From: Cristatella mucedo
Taxonomy: Eukaryota > Bryozoa > Phylactolaemata > Cristatellidae
NCBI GenBank assembly: GCA_009760855.2
Contig: WPIO01000676.1
Coordinates: forward strand, 1-12,425
DNA: 12,425 nucleotides
Direction: 5' to 3'
Positions within the stretch are counted from its first letter, which is position 1, and every line of letters starts with the position of its first letter. The position numbers were made by a program, and so were the translations under genes. Under the pieces are notes generated by a model. It was not told the origin of the DNA. It made no database searches and saw only the letters and a program-made list of their open reading frames with translations. Shown in pieces: positions 1 to 8,275 of the stretch.

Positions 1-770
<770 letters not shown>

Positions 771-1226
771 AGTGAGAAACATGACAGAACAGGACGGAAC
801 AGTGGAGCGATGCACAGTCGACGAGGCCAGACGAGCAGCGCAATGTGCGCTGCAAGGAAAGTGCAGCTCTTTAATCGCGTCCAGACGTTCGCTAAATGGA
901 AAGCTGCTGCTGCTGCTGCTGCAGGCTTCTGCAGGTGCCTTTGCTGGATAAGAAGCCACAATATTAAAGCAGCCCGAAAAAAGACGTGCCTGTTGGATTG
1001 GACGTGCACAGAGCGTTGCTCGCACTTTCCGCTTTGCCGGCCGAGACGCAGATGCGCCGGCGCTCAAGCAGGGCAATGAGAGACGGAGCAGCAAAACGGC
1101 GGCGGTATTGCTCCCCCACGGCTGGACGGTCGCGGTAGGCAGAGGGGAAGGGACGCGGCGCCCGCGGCAGCGGGTGAGCGAGCGCCGGGCGCCGCGACGG
1201 ACGCGCTCGTTCGCAGGCGTTCGTAC
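771..1226 (-). other. Laminin intron 5 (3' part outside window)
   Basis: The intron starts at the donor GT at 1226-1225, directly after exon 5, reading C|GTACGA on the minus strand, and runs off the left edge. The stretch between exon 5 and the microsatellite holds no recognisable exon. I looked for the next laminin EGF-like repeat, with its CxCxP and NCxxC spacing, in all minus frames and did not find it. It contains a (CTG)6 run at 904-921 and moderately GC-rich sequence near 1020-1200. Nothing else is identifiable. Confidence 0.8.
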
Positions 1227-1415
1227 GCTTGCAGACGTTCGGGTCGCGGATGTCGAGCGTCGGGTCCTTGTAGAAGAAATGGCGGCACTCCTCGCAGTTG
1301 CGGCCCATCGTGTTGTGCTCGCACTCCTCGCACACGCCGCCGCTGGTCCGCTTCGTCGCCTCGTAGACGGCCGCGTCGAAGTGACACCTCGTGGCGTGTC
1401 GGTGACATTCGCACT
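1227..1415 (-). CDS. LAMB1: Laminin beta chain, exon 5 (LE2 domain)
   Basis: This 189-bp exon encodes the second laminin-type EGF-like (LE) repeat of a laminin beta-1-type chain, a secreted basement-membrane glycoprotein. The acceptor is CGCCGCAG at 1417-1416 and the donor is C|GTACGA at 1226-1225. Two leading bases complete a Lys codon begun by exon 4, then come 62 codons and one base (phase 1). Readable landmarks are [34 protein letters not shown] and [13 protein letters not shown]. With the split Lys and following Cys it carries the eight cysteines of an LE repeat. HNTMGRNCE and DIRDPN are strongly conserved in beta-1/beta-2 laminins. The next repeat must begin in an exon beyond the left edge. 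No stop or frameshift is seen. Confidence 0.96.
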
Positions 1416-1703
1416 CTGCGGCGAAAGCGAATGGAACGCAGCTGCTACAGACTTAGACACAGCTTTCGATGGCGGCGCTGGGCGGCGCCTCCCCCGCGAG
1501 TCCCCCTTCCCCCTCCGCGAGTGCTGCCTTCTAGCCCTTTCGCTGGTAAAGGTTTTATGGGCGGTAGGTTCAAGTAAAAGTACAGGCGAGACAAGTGCAG
1601 TGCCGTGCAGTACAGCGAGCCAAACGCAGTGCAATCCTGAGATCAGCCTATCTAGTCTTATCGTGCGAGTCAGTGTATACAATAAAAATGTATATAGTTC
1701 ATT

Positions 1704-1835
1704 TGTGTAGCGTCCTAAGAAGAGAACATAATCTCTATTCAGCCACTTCGCATATGCCATGGGGCTCGAGCCCACGTTAGCCTCAGCCAGATCGCAGTCG
1801 GGGCGGGCACTGTAACGACCTGGTGTAGCGGGCAA
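1704..1835 (-). mobile_element. tRNA-derived SINE, family 1 (copy a, degenerate)
   Basis: On the minus strand this reads as a degraded tRNA-like head, then GTGGGCTCGAGCCCC (resembling a Pol III B box, GGTTCGANNCC), then CATATG, then a 3' tail containing AATAGAGAT ... GTTCTCT ... GGACGCTACAC. It aligns by eye with the better preserved copies at 5152-5287 and 7557-7691. The A-box region is poorly preserved and the outer stem of the tail hairpin has decayed, so this is an old copy. The 5' boundary is approximate. Confidence 0.75.
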
Positions 1836-1929
1836 CAGTGCCCATCCCTAACGCATCTTTTACGGTACCGAAATAACCTCCTCGCGAATGAAGACCGGCA
1901 GTTGCAACGAAGCCAACCAATGGACATCC

Positions 1930-2160
1930 GCCGATTCATAGATTCCCCCACCACGTAAAGAATCGCGAAACCCGCTATTCTGACTCGAGTCATTTTGCCA
2001 TACCTCGTACGAGCCTCAAAACCGTAGGAGACGTGCATTTAGTTCGCATGCTCCCAAAGCCTGGAACTCGCTACCGACGCATGTCACAACGTCCCCTGAC
2101 ATGATGACATTTAAAAAGAAGCTTAGAACGCAGCTTTTTATTACAGCATGCTGTGGGTCT
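1930..2160 (+). mobile_element. Non-LTR retrotransposon (LINE) fragment A, degraded
   Basis: This stretch aligns by eye with the 3' coding part of the neighbouring LINE at 2161-2851. Shared landmarks are CCCCCACCA, CCCGCT, ATACCTCGTAC, GTGCATTTAGTTCG, CATTTAAAAAGAA and GTGGGTC. It corresponds to the end of the reverse-transcriptase open frame but carries many substitutions and is not open in one frame. It stops abruptly near 2160, where the second LINE begins with an upstream segment of the same ORF. The left border is uncertain because similarity fades into the adjacent SINE. Confidence 0.75.
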
Positions 2161-2851
2161 TTGCGATTCCTGTAACTCACTGCTTGCTGGCCTACCGGCA
2201 CGTGCAATCAGGCGATTACAGTGGGTGCAGAACTCCGCAGCTAGGCTTGTCTGTCGTGAGCATCGCAGTTGCCACATCACACCACTTCTCGCCGACCTGC
2301 ACTGGCTACCAGTCAAGCAACGGATCGATTTCAAGGTTTTGTCGTTCACTTTTAGGTCACTTCATTCTGTGACTCAAGCATATCTCTCAGATCTACTCCC
2401 CCACCAGGCCAAGCATCGTACCACCCGCTTTTCGGAATCTAACAGTTTACCAATACCTCGTACAAACCTCAAATCCTTTGGAGACCGTGCATTTAGTTCG
2501 TATGCTCCTAAAGTCTGGAACACCCTCCCGACTTGCGTCAGAACATCCCCTGACTTGACCACATTTAAAAAGAACTTAAAAGCACACCTATTTAGGACAG
2601 CATTTAGTGGGTCCCTGTGATTCGTCCTTCATGTGCTTATGTGTGCTGACACTGTGCATGCTGCCACTAATCACATTTGCATGCTGACCCTGTGCATGTC
2701 ACCCCTAACCATGTTATTCGTGTTATTTATCAAGCATGATATTACTCACCATTCAATCGCGTTTCCCTTTGCAGCAAATGTAAAGCGCCTAGAAAGAGAT
2801 TCAGTTCTCTGAGGGCGCTTTATCAATGTGCATTATTATTATTATTATTAA
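2161..2851 (+). mobile_element. LINE 3' end B: RT C-terminus, 3' UTR, (ATT)n tail
   Basis: This is a 5'-truncated non-LTR retrotransposon. An uninterrupted frame to the TGA at 2618-2620 encodes the region downstream of the RT catalytic core, with motifs CNSLLAGLP, QWVQNSAARLV, LHWLPVKQRIDFKVL, GDRAFSSYAPKVWNTLP and FKKNLKAHLF. This pattern is typical of L2/CR1/Jockey-like LINEs that lack an RNase H domain. The catalytic FADD-type motif is not in this fragment, so it cannot be autonomous. The 3' UTR ends in a stem-loop at 2782-2821 (outer arms AAAGCGCC/GGCGCTTT, inner arms AGAGA/TCTCT) followed by (ATT)n at 2830-2851. The clean frame suggests a fairly young insertion. The clade assignment is from motif memory only. 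Confidence 0.9.
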
Positions 2852-3415
2852 TCGTCCTAAGTGTGCATGTACCTGCTTGCACTATGCCTGCTGCTTGCGG
2901 ATGTTACCACCACACAGTTTGCAATGCTTTATTTGCAGTATCTGTAAAGTACCTAGTCAGAGATTCAATTCTCTGATGGCTCTATGCAAATTTATTATTA
3001 TTTTTATAGGCGAAAGTTTCTAGAATAAATGGGGTAACCGATTTGCCAAAGCACGACTACAGCCAATCAGCAATTGTTGCTTAACAGGCAAACAATCAAG
3101 AGTACTACCCTCTTCACAGCTGACCTACGGACGTGGCAGTTAGAATAGGAATACGAATCTGAGTTACTTTTTCACGTGTGCTGTTGAACCAGAAGGAGAC
3201 GAGCTTGGAATTCCCTCAGTTCACTGCAAACAATCTGAAGTAAACCAAGGTCGTGGCACCGCACTGACTTCGGCACTAATTTCAAACCTTGGCTTGCTCA
3301 TGCAGCAGCCGACCTGCGTTCCGCCAGCGTCAGAGGCAGAACTGGTATAATGCCTCAGAAGATGGTAACCTCTTTTTTCTCAGGCAGGCTGGGTGTAGTT
3401 CTCACACAGTAATCA
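2644..3415. repeat. Perfect 772-bp direct repeat, unit 1
   Basis: Every base of this segment recurs at a 780-bp offset in 3424-4195; I compared them line by line and found no difference. The unit begins inside the 3' UTR of LINE B, includes its tail hairpin and (ATT)n, an older related LINE tail (about 2860-3006), and about 400 bp of otherwise unrecognised sequence. The two units are separated by 8 bp (CTGATCAA). Zero divergence means a very recent tandem duplication, possibly still polymorphic, or an assembly artefact such as an unpurged haplotype overlap. Confidence 0.98.
2860..3006 (+). mobile_element. Older LINE 3' tail fragment, same family
   Basis: Downstream of LINE B a second, more diverged copy of the same 3' end can be read: TTTGCAGTATCTGTAAAGTACCTAG, split here as TTTGCAGTATCTGTAAAG and TACCTAG, then CAGAGATTCAATTCTCTGATGG and a (TTA)n-rich tail at 2991-3005. 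It matches LINE B's TTTGCAGCAAATGTAAAG ... AGAGATTCAGTTCTCTGA. The outer GCGCC/GGCGC stem has decayed while the inner AGAGA/TCTCT part survives. The upstream border is uncertain. Confidence 0.7.
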
Positions 3416-3423
3416 CTGATCAA

Positions 3424-4195
3424 TGCTGACACTGTGCATGCTGCCACTAATCACATTTGCATGCTGACCCTGTGCATGTCACCCCTAACCATGTTATTCG
3501 TGTTATTTATCAAGCATGATATTACTCACCATTCAATCGCGTTTCCCTTTGCAGCAAATGTAAAGCGCCTAGAAAGAGATTCAGTTCTCTGAGGGCGCTT
3601 TATCAATGTGCATTATTATTATTATTATTAATCGTCCTAAGTGTGCATGTACCTGCTTGCACTATGCCTGCTGCTTGCGGATGTTACCACCACACAGTTT
3701 GCAATGCTTTATTTGCAGTATCTGTAAAGTACCTAGTCAGAGATTCAATTCTCTGATGGCTCTATGCAAATTTATTATTATTTTTATAGGCGAAAGTTTC
3801 TAGAATAAATGGGGTAACCGATTTGCCAAAGCACGACTACAGCCAATCAGCAATTGTTGCTTAACAGGCAAACAATCAAGAGTACTACCCTCTTCACAGC
3901 TGACCTACGGACGTGGCAGTTAGAATAGGAATACGAATCTGAGTTACTTTTTCACGTGTGCTGTTGAACCAGAAGGAGACGAGCTTGGAATTCCCTCAGT
4001 TCACTGCAAACAATCTGAAGTAAACCAAGGTCGTGGCACCGCACTGACTTCGGCACTAATTTCAAACCTTGGCTTGCTCATGCAGCAGCCGACCTGCGTT
4101 CCGCCAGCGTCAGAGGCAGAACTGGTATAATGCCTCAGAAGATGGTAACCTCTTTTTTCTCAGGCAGGCTGGGTGTAGTTCTCACACAGTAATCA
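3424..4195. repeat. Perfect 772-bp direct repeat, unit 2
   Basis: This is the exact second copy of 2644-3415. It therefore contains duplicate LINE tails at 3424-3631 and about 3640-3786. These are copies made by segmental duplication, not independent insertions. Right of the unit the sequence turns unique at 4196 (GTAATTAACACTG). Confidence 0.98.
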
Positions 4196-4404
4196 GTAAT
4201 TAACACTGTAATCCCGGTGTAAATTACTATTAGTGTTGGCACAATGTCTCTGTGAGTCCACTTCGGCAACAGGATTGAAAACAATGCGAGCGATCGGAGA
4301 GTAACAAAAGATTTCCAAAACCTTGGCATCTGGCATTCCTCGTCCATCGTTCACACATTGGCGAGACCCAGTTTCGCGCTCTACCGCCATGCAGCGCTCC
4401 TCAC

Positions 4405-4525
4405 TTTTACACGCATTCGTCTGAGAGCCGAGCGCCGGTTTCCACGGCAGGTCGTTGTAGAACTCCTGGCACTGCTCGCAGTTGAGACCGCGCGTGTAGT
4501 GCGAGCACTCGCATTTGCCGTACAC
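4405..4525 (-). CDS. LAMB1: Laminin beta chain, exon 4 (second half of LE1)
   Basis: This 121-bp exon completes the first laminin EGF-like repeat. The acceptor TCTTCTAG (AG at 4527-4526) is preceded by a clear pyrimidine tract. The donor is A|GTGAGG with GT at 4404-4403. It reads 40 codons from [20 protein letters not shown] through [20 protein letters not shown], plus one base of a split Lys codon finished by exon 5. [21 protein letters not shown] and NACKKC follow the beta-1/beta-2 laminin pattern, and the five cysteines here plus three in exon 3 make eight. Phase in is 0 and phase out is 1, which fits the neighbouring exons. Confidence 0.97.
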
Positions 4526-4668
4526 CTAGAAGACACCCAAAAAGAAAACGCGCCAGATAGACGGGCAAGCGAGCGCCATCGAATGGCCGCCAGCCAACCA
4601 GCCAGCCAGCCGATCGCCGGCGCTCGGGTCGACGGGAAAAAATTGCTGCAGGCGGTGACGTCGCGTAC
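4526..4668 (-). other. Laminin intron 3
   Basis: This 143-bp phase-0 intron has donor ATG|GTACGC (GT at 4668-4667) and acceptor TTCTAG|GTG. It splits the first LE repeat between its third and fourth cysteines. It contains no repeat element. It ends in a T-rich pyrimidine tract at about 4529-4549. Confidence 0.93.
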
Positions 4669-4820
4669 CATGTCGGGATTGACGACGTCGTCGTCCAGTG
4701 GTATGCAGCGTGAAGCGTGGCCATAGCAGGAGCAGCTTCCGCGAACGACCATGTCGTAGATGGAGTAGTAGTACTTCTCGTTGCTGACGCTTCGCTGGTG
4801 CTTGTCCAGCAAGTCGTCGC
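4669..4820 (-). CDS. LAMB1: Laminin beta chain, exon 3 (end of LN, start of LE1)
   Basis: This 152-bp exon supplies two bases of a split Gly codon and then 50 codons. It encodes the end of the laminin N-terminal (LN) domain, DDLLDKHQ ... [15 protein letters not shown], and the first three cysteines of LE1, [11 protein letters not shown]. KYYYxxYDMVVRGxCxCYGHAS is close to invariant in beta-type laminins. The acceptor is GTGCGCACAG (AG at 4822-4821) and the donor is ATG|GTACGC. The segment after the third cysteine ([12 protein letters not shown]) is variable across species. The LN domain is the one that polymerises with the alpha and gamma short arms to form the basement-membrane network. Confidence 0.97.
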
Positions 4821-4999
4821 CTGTGCGCACGCGCGGGCGCGCCGGAAAGAAAGCGAGAGAGGCGGTGAGCGACAGACGACGCGCCAGCGCCCTGCCGCAG
4901 CACGCACGTTGGCCGTCATCGTCAAGTGTCGAACGGACGCCGAAGAGGACGCGACCGGCGGCAGCAGCTGTCTCCCTAAGTCTGACATTCGCGACCTAC
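4821..4999 (-). other. Laminin intron 2
   Basis: This 179-bp phase-1 intron has donor CTCG|GTAGGT (GT at 4999-4998) and acceptor CGCACAG|GC. It is GC-rich and contains a short TCTCTC-type pyrimidine stretch at about 4843-4865 on the transcribed strand. No repeat or gene is visible in it. Confidence 0.93.
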
Positions 5000-5117
5000 C
5001 GAGTGTGTGCAGCTCGGTGAAGTTGATCCTCAAGTTGGTGATCTTCAGCAGGTCTTGAACGCTCTGTGCGTAGGGATCGTAGCTTTCCGCCGACGTCGGA
5101 AGCACCTTGAAAATTAC
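5000..5117 (-). CDS. LAMB1: Laminin beta chain, exon 2 (LN domain, C-terminal part)
   Basis: This 118-bp exon encodes 39 codons plus the first base of a Gly. It begins VIFKVLPTSAESYDPYAQSV and continues through QDLLKITNLRINFTELHTL. QDLLKITNLR and LHTLGD are signature LN-domain strings of beta-1/beta-2 laminins. INFT is an N-glycosylation sequon. The acceptor is GTGCGCAG|GTA (AG at 5119-5118) and the donor is G|GTAGGT. The preceding intron ends only about 40 bp after the 3' end of a SINE, so part of the branch-point region may be SINE-derived. Confidence 0.97.
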
Positions 5118-5151
5118 CTGCGCACGCAGACAAGTAATATAAAAATTAATG

Positions 5152-5287
5152 CAATTCATTCGTATAGCGCCCTAAGAAGAGAACTTAATCTCCATTCGGG
5201 CGCCTCCCATATATCACGGGCTCGAGCCAACGACCTCGGCCAGACTTTGGTCGGGGCGAGCACCTTGACCACTGGGCCAAACCAGCT
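5152..5287 (-). mobile_element. tRNA-derived SINE, family 1 (copy b)
   Basis: On the minus strand the element starts AGCTGGTTTGGCCCAGTGG and contains an A-box-like TGGCCCAGTGG (5269-5279) and a B-box-like GGCTCGAGCCC (5218-5228), as in tRNA-derived Pol III promoters. The body ends in the family tail: GGCGCC ... GGAGA ... TCTCT ... GGCGCT, where two stem positions have become G:U-compatible. An AT-rich tail follows at about 5138-5159. It is inserted in the same orientation as the laminin gene, immediately upstream of the exon 2 acceptor. Confidence 0.88.
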
Positions 5288-6672
5288 CTGCAAAGAGCTG
5301 AGTATGAGAACTTTGCCTCCATGCCTCATTCAAAAACGCTCTCGTTTTGTTTATCTAAGCGGCCCGCATACGCTTGAACGCGAGAAGAAAGGGGGCACCA
5401 CCTGTTCAAACGGCCATGTCCGGCGTCTGCCTGGACTGTCTGGCCTCGCGACAGGACGCAATTGGCAGCAGCTTTACTGAGTAATCTGATATGCTCGCCG
5501 ACGCCAACGTGACGGGAGTGGAAGCGGAAATCAAAGTGCCGCGGGCGCCGCTCAGGCGCATGCCGAGAGCAGACGCTCCGAAGCGCAGCACGCACTCTGT
5601 GCCGCGCATGTATTGTTATGCCACTGCCAGCCGGAAGCATCCCGGAAGCATCTCATTTGCCGCTAAGTACGTAACTGCAGTTTGGGCGCCGAGTTTTAAA
5701 ATCGTCGCGAGTGCGACAATGCTCTTGATAGCGAATGCAAAGCATGGAAATAATGGCGGTGACAAGACAGTGCAATTCTTCAAAGGTCGCGTATCACGTA
5801 GCCTCATAGTTTCGAGTGGGTAAAATTGATAAGGCAGCAATGTTACTCCCCCACCACGCACTCGCGGCCCCCGTATCAACGACCATTAGAATCCTAACCC
5901 ATAGCAAAACCGAAGTGCAGATAAATCGACTAGGGAGAATTTGCGCCGCCAAACAAGTCACCCGAAACTTAGCACGCGGGAGACTATTTATAGTCAGCTC
6001 CGGGCTGGCAATGTTCCTAGCTGTACATGTCTGCGAAATACCTCAGGCTAGCTCAAGAAAAGACACATGGATACCCAGGGGGTATGGTCATTAGTCTAAG
6101 AGCAGCGGTGCTACTATGCTGCTTGCTCTAAAAATAAATCAAAACCAGCCACGCCGCTATATTGTCAGCTGCCGCAAGCGTGAGCCTCTGGGGACGCCAT
6201 GGCAGGAAGCCAACCAAGGGGGTGGCTGACAGATGATCGGGGCTCCTTCGCTCCTAGCGCTAGTGTTTCAACTCTTTTTTGAGCATTCCACGCCACGCAG
6301 AATGCCGCTCTTTGCCTTGCAAAGCACAAAGCGAGGCCAAGCTTTCGCGCGAAAGCACCTATAGGCCGGTCTTTTTCCTTGACCTTTGGGTGAGTCAAGG
6401 CCGACCTCTCGAAATGCACGATGCTTAGTGAGTTCGCATGCCTTGTATGTGCAAAGAAATAGGATTATGGCCGGCGATTATTCACTCAAGCCTGAGTAAA
6501 ACCAAATGGCACCAGCTTGAGAGTGTAAGCAACAACCTTGCCTTCTGAAGTATCCTTGTTATCTTTCCCAAAACTCTTATTTGGTTTGGTTCGAGAGTTT
6601 GAAAGCTATCTCTGGCGGCTGAGGATTGCGATCTTAGCAGCTCTCCAAAACTTAGGCGCTAACGATTCTAGG

Positions 6673-6741
6673 GTAAGCGATTATATCATATATCATATGT
6701 AACTTAAATCGTCGAAAGTCGTAGCAATATCAATCGCTTAC
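6673..6741. repeat. 10-bp perfect inverted repeat in AT-rich stretch
   Basis: GTAAGCGATT at 6673-6682 is the reverse complement of AATCGCTTAC at 6732-6741, with a 49-bp spacer that is itself rich in ATATCATAT. It could be a decayed terminal inverted repeat of a tiny DNA element or chance. No target duplication is obvious. Confidence 0.4.
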
Positions 6742-7404
6742 TCCTCACTACGCAGTGCTTTTACATGCGAATGATTTTCATGTAGCAGAGTTCTCATAAG
6801 CGAAAGTCAGCTGAGCCACTTGAGTATCCGAAACTCGTCATTTCTACCGGAACTACGCGTCGCATAAGTCAGAATAATTAGCATTGAATTGCTTCAATGG
6901 TTCTGATGAGGTGAGTTAGCTTGATATACTGCAGCCTCATGAGGATCGGAGTTTAATGCTTCACAGTGGAACGAAAGCACTGCAGCGACACAGACAGTAC
7001 ACACAGCCTAGCGTGGAATCAAAAGTACAACTGCTGCAGGCTGACGACATCAAATGCCTCCAGGTCAATCCTCGCGTGCGGTTGGGTAAATGCTACACCC
7101 AAACACTAAGAACATCCATATTGGTGCTGCCAATTTTTTTTTTAGTTTTTGCCCTGCGAAGGCTTCTGGTGGAGGTTCGTGCACGCCTGGAGAAACTGCT
7201 GCCTCAGAAAGCGTAGCGTACCCATCGAGCGACGGAATCGTGGAAGAATCGTGAGCTCGAATCGTCGCGAAGGTCGAGCGTAACGTAAGGTTAACGAAGA
7301 ATAAAGTCTTCAAAGGAAACGTCGAAGAGGAAACCAGCTAAATTCAAAGAGTAAGAAGTAGATATCAATGCCACTTTTCATCGGAAACTTTGGCGAGCTT
7401 CCCT

Positions 7405-7468
7405 TTGGTGACGGTGGTGCTGCTAGCAACTAGCACGCTTTTTGGTTACTTACTCCGGACCAGTGGCA

Positions 7469-7470
<2 letters not shown>
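7405..7470. repeat. 66-bp direct repeat, left copy
   Basis: The segment starting TTGGTGACGGTGGTGCTGC and ending ACCAGTGGCATA recurs at 7709-7775 with three substitutions and one extra T. The two copies bracket the (TA)n tract and SINE copy c. Confidence 0.92.

Positions 7471-7556
<86 letters not shown>
7469..7556. repeat. (TA)n microsatellite
   Basis: This is about 88 bp of TA dinucleotides with two TATG interruptions. It abuts the 3' end of the minus-strand SINE at 7557, in the position of that element's simple-sequence tail. It probably arose by expansion of the tail. Confidence 0.95.
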
Positions 7557-7559
<3 letters not shown>

Positions 7560-7691
7560 CCTTTACATAGCGCCCCAAAGAGAACTTCATCTCTATTCAG
7601 GCGCTTCACATATGCCTCGGAGCTCGAGCCCACGACCTCAGTCAGACCTTGGTCCCGGGGCGAGCACCTTAACCGCTAGACCAAACCAGCT
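7557..7691 (-). mobile_element. tRNA-derived SINE, family 1 (copy c, best preserved)
   Basis: On the minus strand it reads AGCTGGTTTGGTCTAGCGGT with an A box (TGGTCTAGCGG), then GTCGTGGGCTCGAGCTCC with a B-box-like segment, then GCATATGTG, then the tail hairpin AGCGCC ... AGAGA ... TCTCT ... GGCGCT. The 3' tail is the adjacent (TA)n. The full element is about 135 bp plus tail. No intact tRNA cloverleaf is present, so this is a SINE and not a tRNA gene. Confidence 0.9.
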
Positions 7692-7708
7692 AGGCATACG
7701 TGGCATAC

Positions 7709-7775
7709 TTGGCGACGGTGGTGCTGCTAGCAACTAGCACGCTTTTTTGGTTATTTACTTCGGACCAGTGGCATA
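7709..7775. repeat. 66-bp direct repeat, right copy
   Basis: This is the partner of 7405-7470 (TTGGCGACGGTGGTGCTGC ... ACCAGTGGCATA). It starts about 17 bp beyond the SINE head. It is followed by AATAACATT and another LINE-family tail on the minus strand. Confidence 0.92.
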
Positions 7776-7782
7776 ATAACAT

Positions 7783-7862
7783 TGACACTAATAATACTGC
7801 ATTTGTTATAGCACCCTCAGAGAACTCCATCTCTTTCACTTTACGCTTGCTGCAAGGGACAC
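7783..7862 (-). mobile_element. LINE 3' tail fragment (minus strand)
   Basis: The minus strand reads CCCTTGCAGCAAGCGTAAAG, then AAAGAGATGGAGTTCTCTGA, GGGTGCTATAACAAATGCAG and TATTATTA. This follows LINE B's 3' UTR (CCCTTTGCAGCAAATGTAAAG ... AGAGATTCAGTTCTCTGAGG) more closely than it follows the SINE body, since the CCCTTTGCAGC stretch is LINE-specific. About 9 bp of the outer stem's left arm is missing. Only the last 80 bp or so of the element inserted or survived. Confidence 0.75.
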
Positions 7863-8275
7863 AATAACGAACGGTTTGCGGTAACTCGTGCTCGTGGCAA
7901 ATCTATTCGGTCGATTCCAGTGGGCTGGGCTTTAAGGAAAAACTGCCCGACGCATAAGTCGGTCGTTCTAGTTAGTGCCGCTGTGTTTTTGCCAAGCATC
8001 GCGTGGGTTGCAGCTTGAAGCTTCATCTCAATCAATGCACGAGCACAGAGGTGGGCCCACGAGCATTAAATTGAAGTGCTCGCGAACCGACGCGATTTTT
8101 TTTTCCTGACTACGCTGTACTCCATCGGACGTTCTGTGAGGAGACCAGCGAGCAGACCAGCGAGCATTTATCCGTACGCTACTGCAATAAAGCGTCCAAT
8201 AGAACCCCCCCCCCCCCAAGTCGCACGCTCGCACTGCCGACGTCTGCTCCGGCGGCGGCCGCCGCCGCCGCGTAC

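Larger units (their letters stand above)
1416..4404 (-). other. Laminin intron 4
   Basis: This 2,989-bp intron lies between exon 4 (donor A|GTGAGG, GT at 4404-4403) and exon 5 (acceptor AG at 1417-1416). Most of it is retroelement-derived: a minus-strand tRNA-SINE, two plus-strand LINE fragments and their 3' tails, and a perfect 772-bp duplication. The stretch 1416-1700 and the 209 bp between the second duplicate and exon 4 (4196-4404) show no recognisable repeat or gene. Confidence 0.9.
5118..8275 (-). other. Laminin intron 1
   Basis: This 3,158-bp phase-0 intron runs between exon 1 (donor GAG|GTACGC, GT at 8275-8274) and exon 2. It carries two family-1 SINEs, a LINE-tail fragment, a (TA)n tract, a 66-bp direct repeat and, just after the donor, a GCC/GGC-rich stretch at 8251-8270 and a run of 13 C at 8205-8217. 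The central 5288-7404 stretch has no coding potential or repeat that I recognise apart from a 10-bp inverted repeat. The stretch 7863-8204 likewise shows nothing identifiable. Confidence 0.9.

Noticed and set aside
780-1226. Possible sixth laminin exon
   Set aside because: No minus-strand frame shows LE cysteine spacing with usable acceptor and donor sites.
1108-1710. 200-codon plus-strand open frame
   Set aside because: It is antisense to laminin exon 5 over 1227-1415 and continues into a SINE. The minus-strand laminin reading with matched splice phases explains the DNA.
2826-3803. Identical 65-codon frames at 2826-3023 and 3606-3803
   Set aside because: They start in the (ATT)n LINE tail (poly-Ile) and are identical only because of the 772-bp duplication; no protein is implied.
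4135-4404. Read-through of exon 4 into intron 4 as coding
   Set aside because: The open reading past 4405 loses all laminin similarity, and a GTGAGG donor sits exactly where the phase requires it.
7430-7633. YIYI-type frames in this and the other TA tracts
   Set aside because: They are translations of (TA)n microsatellites.
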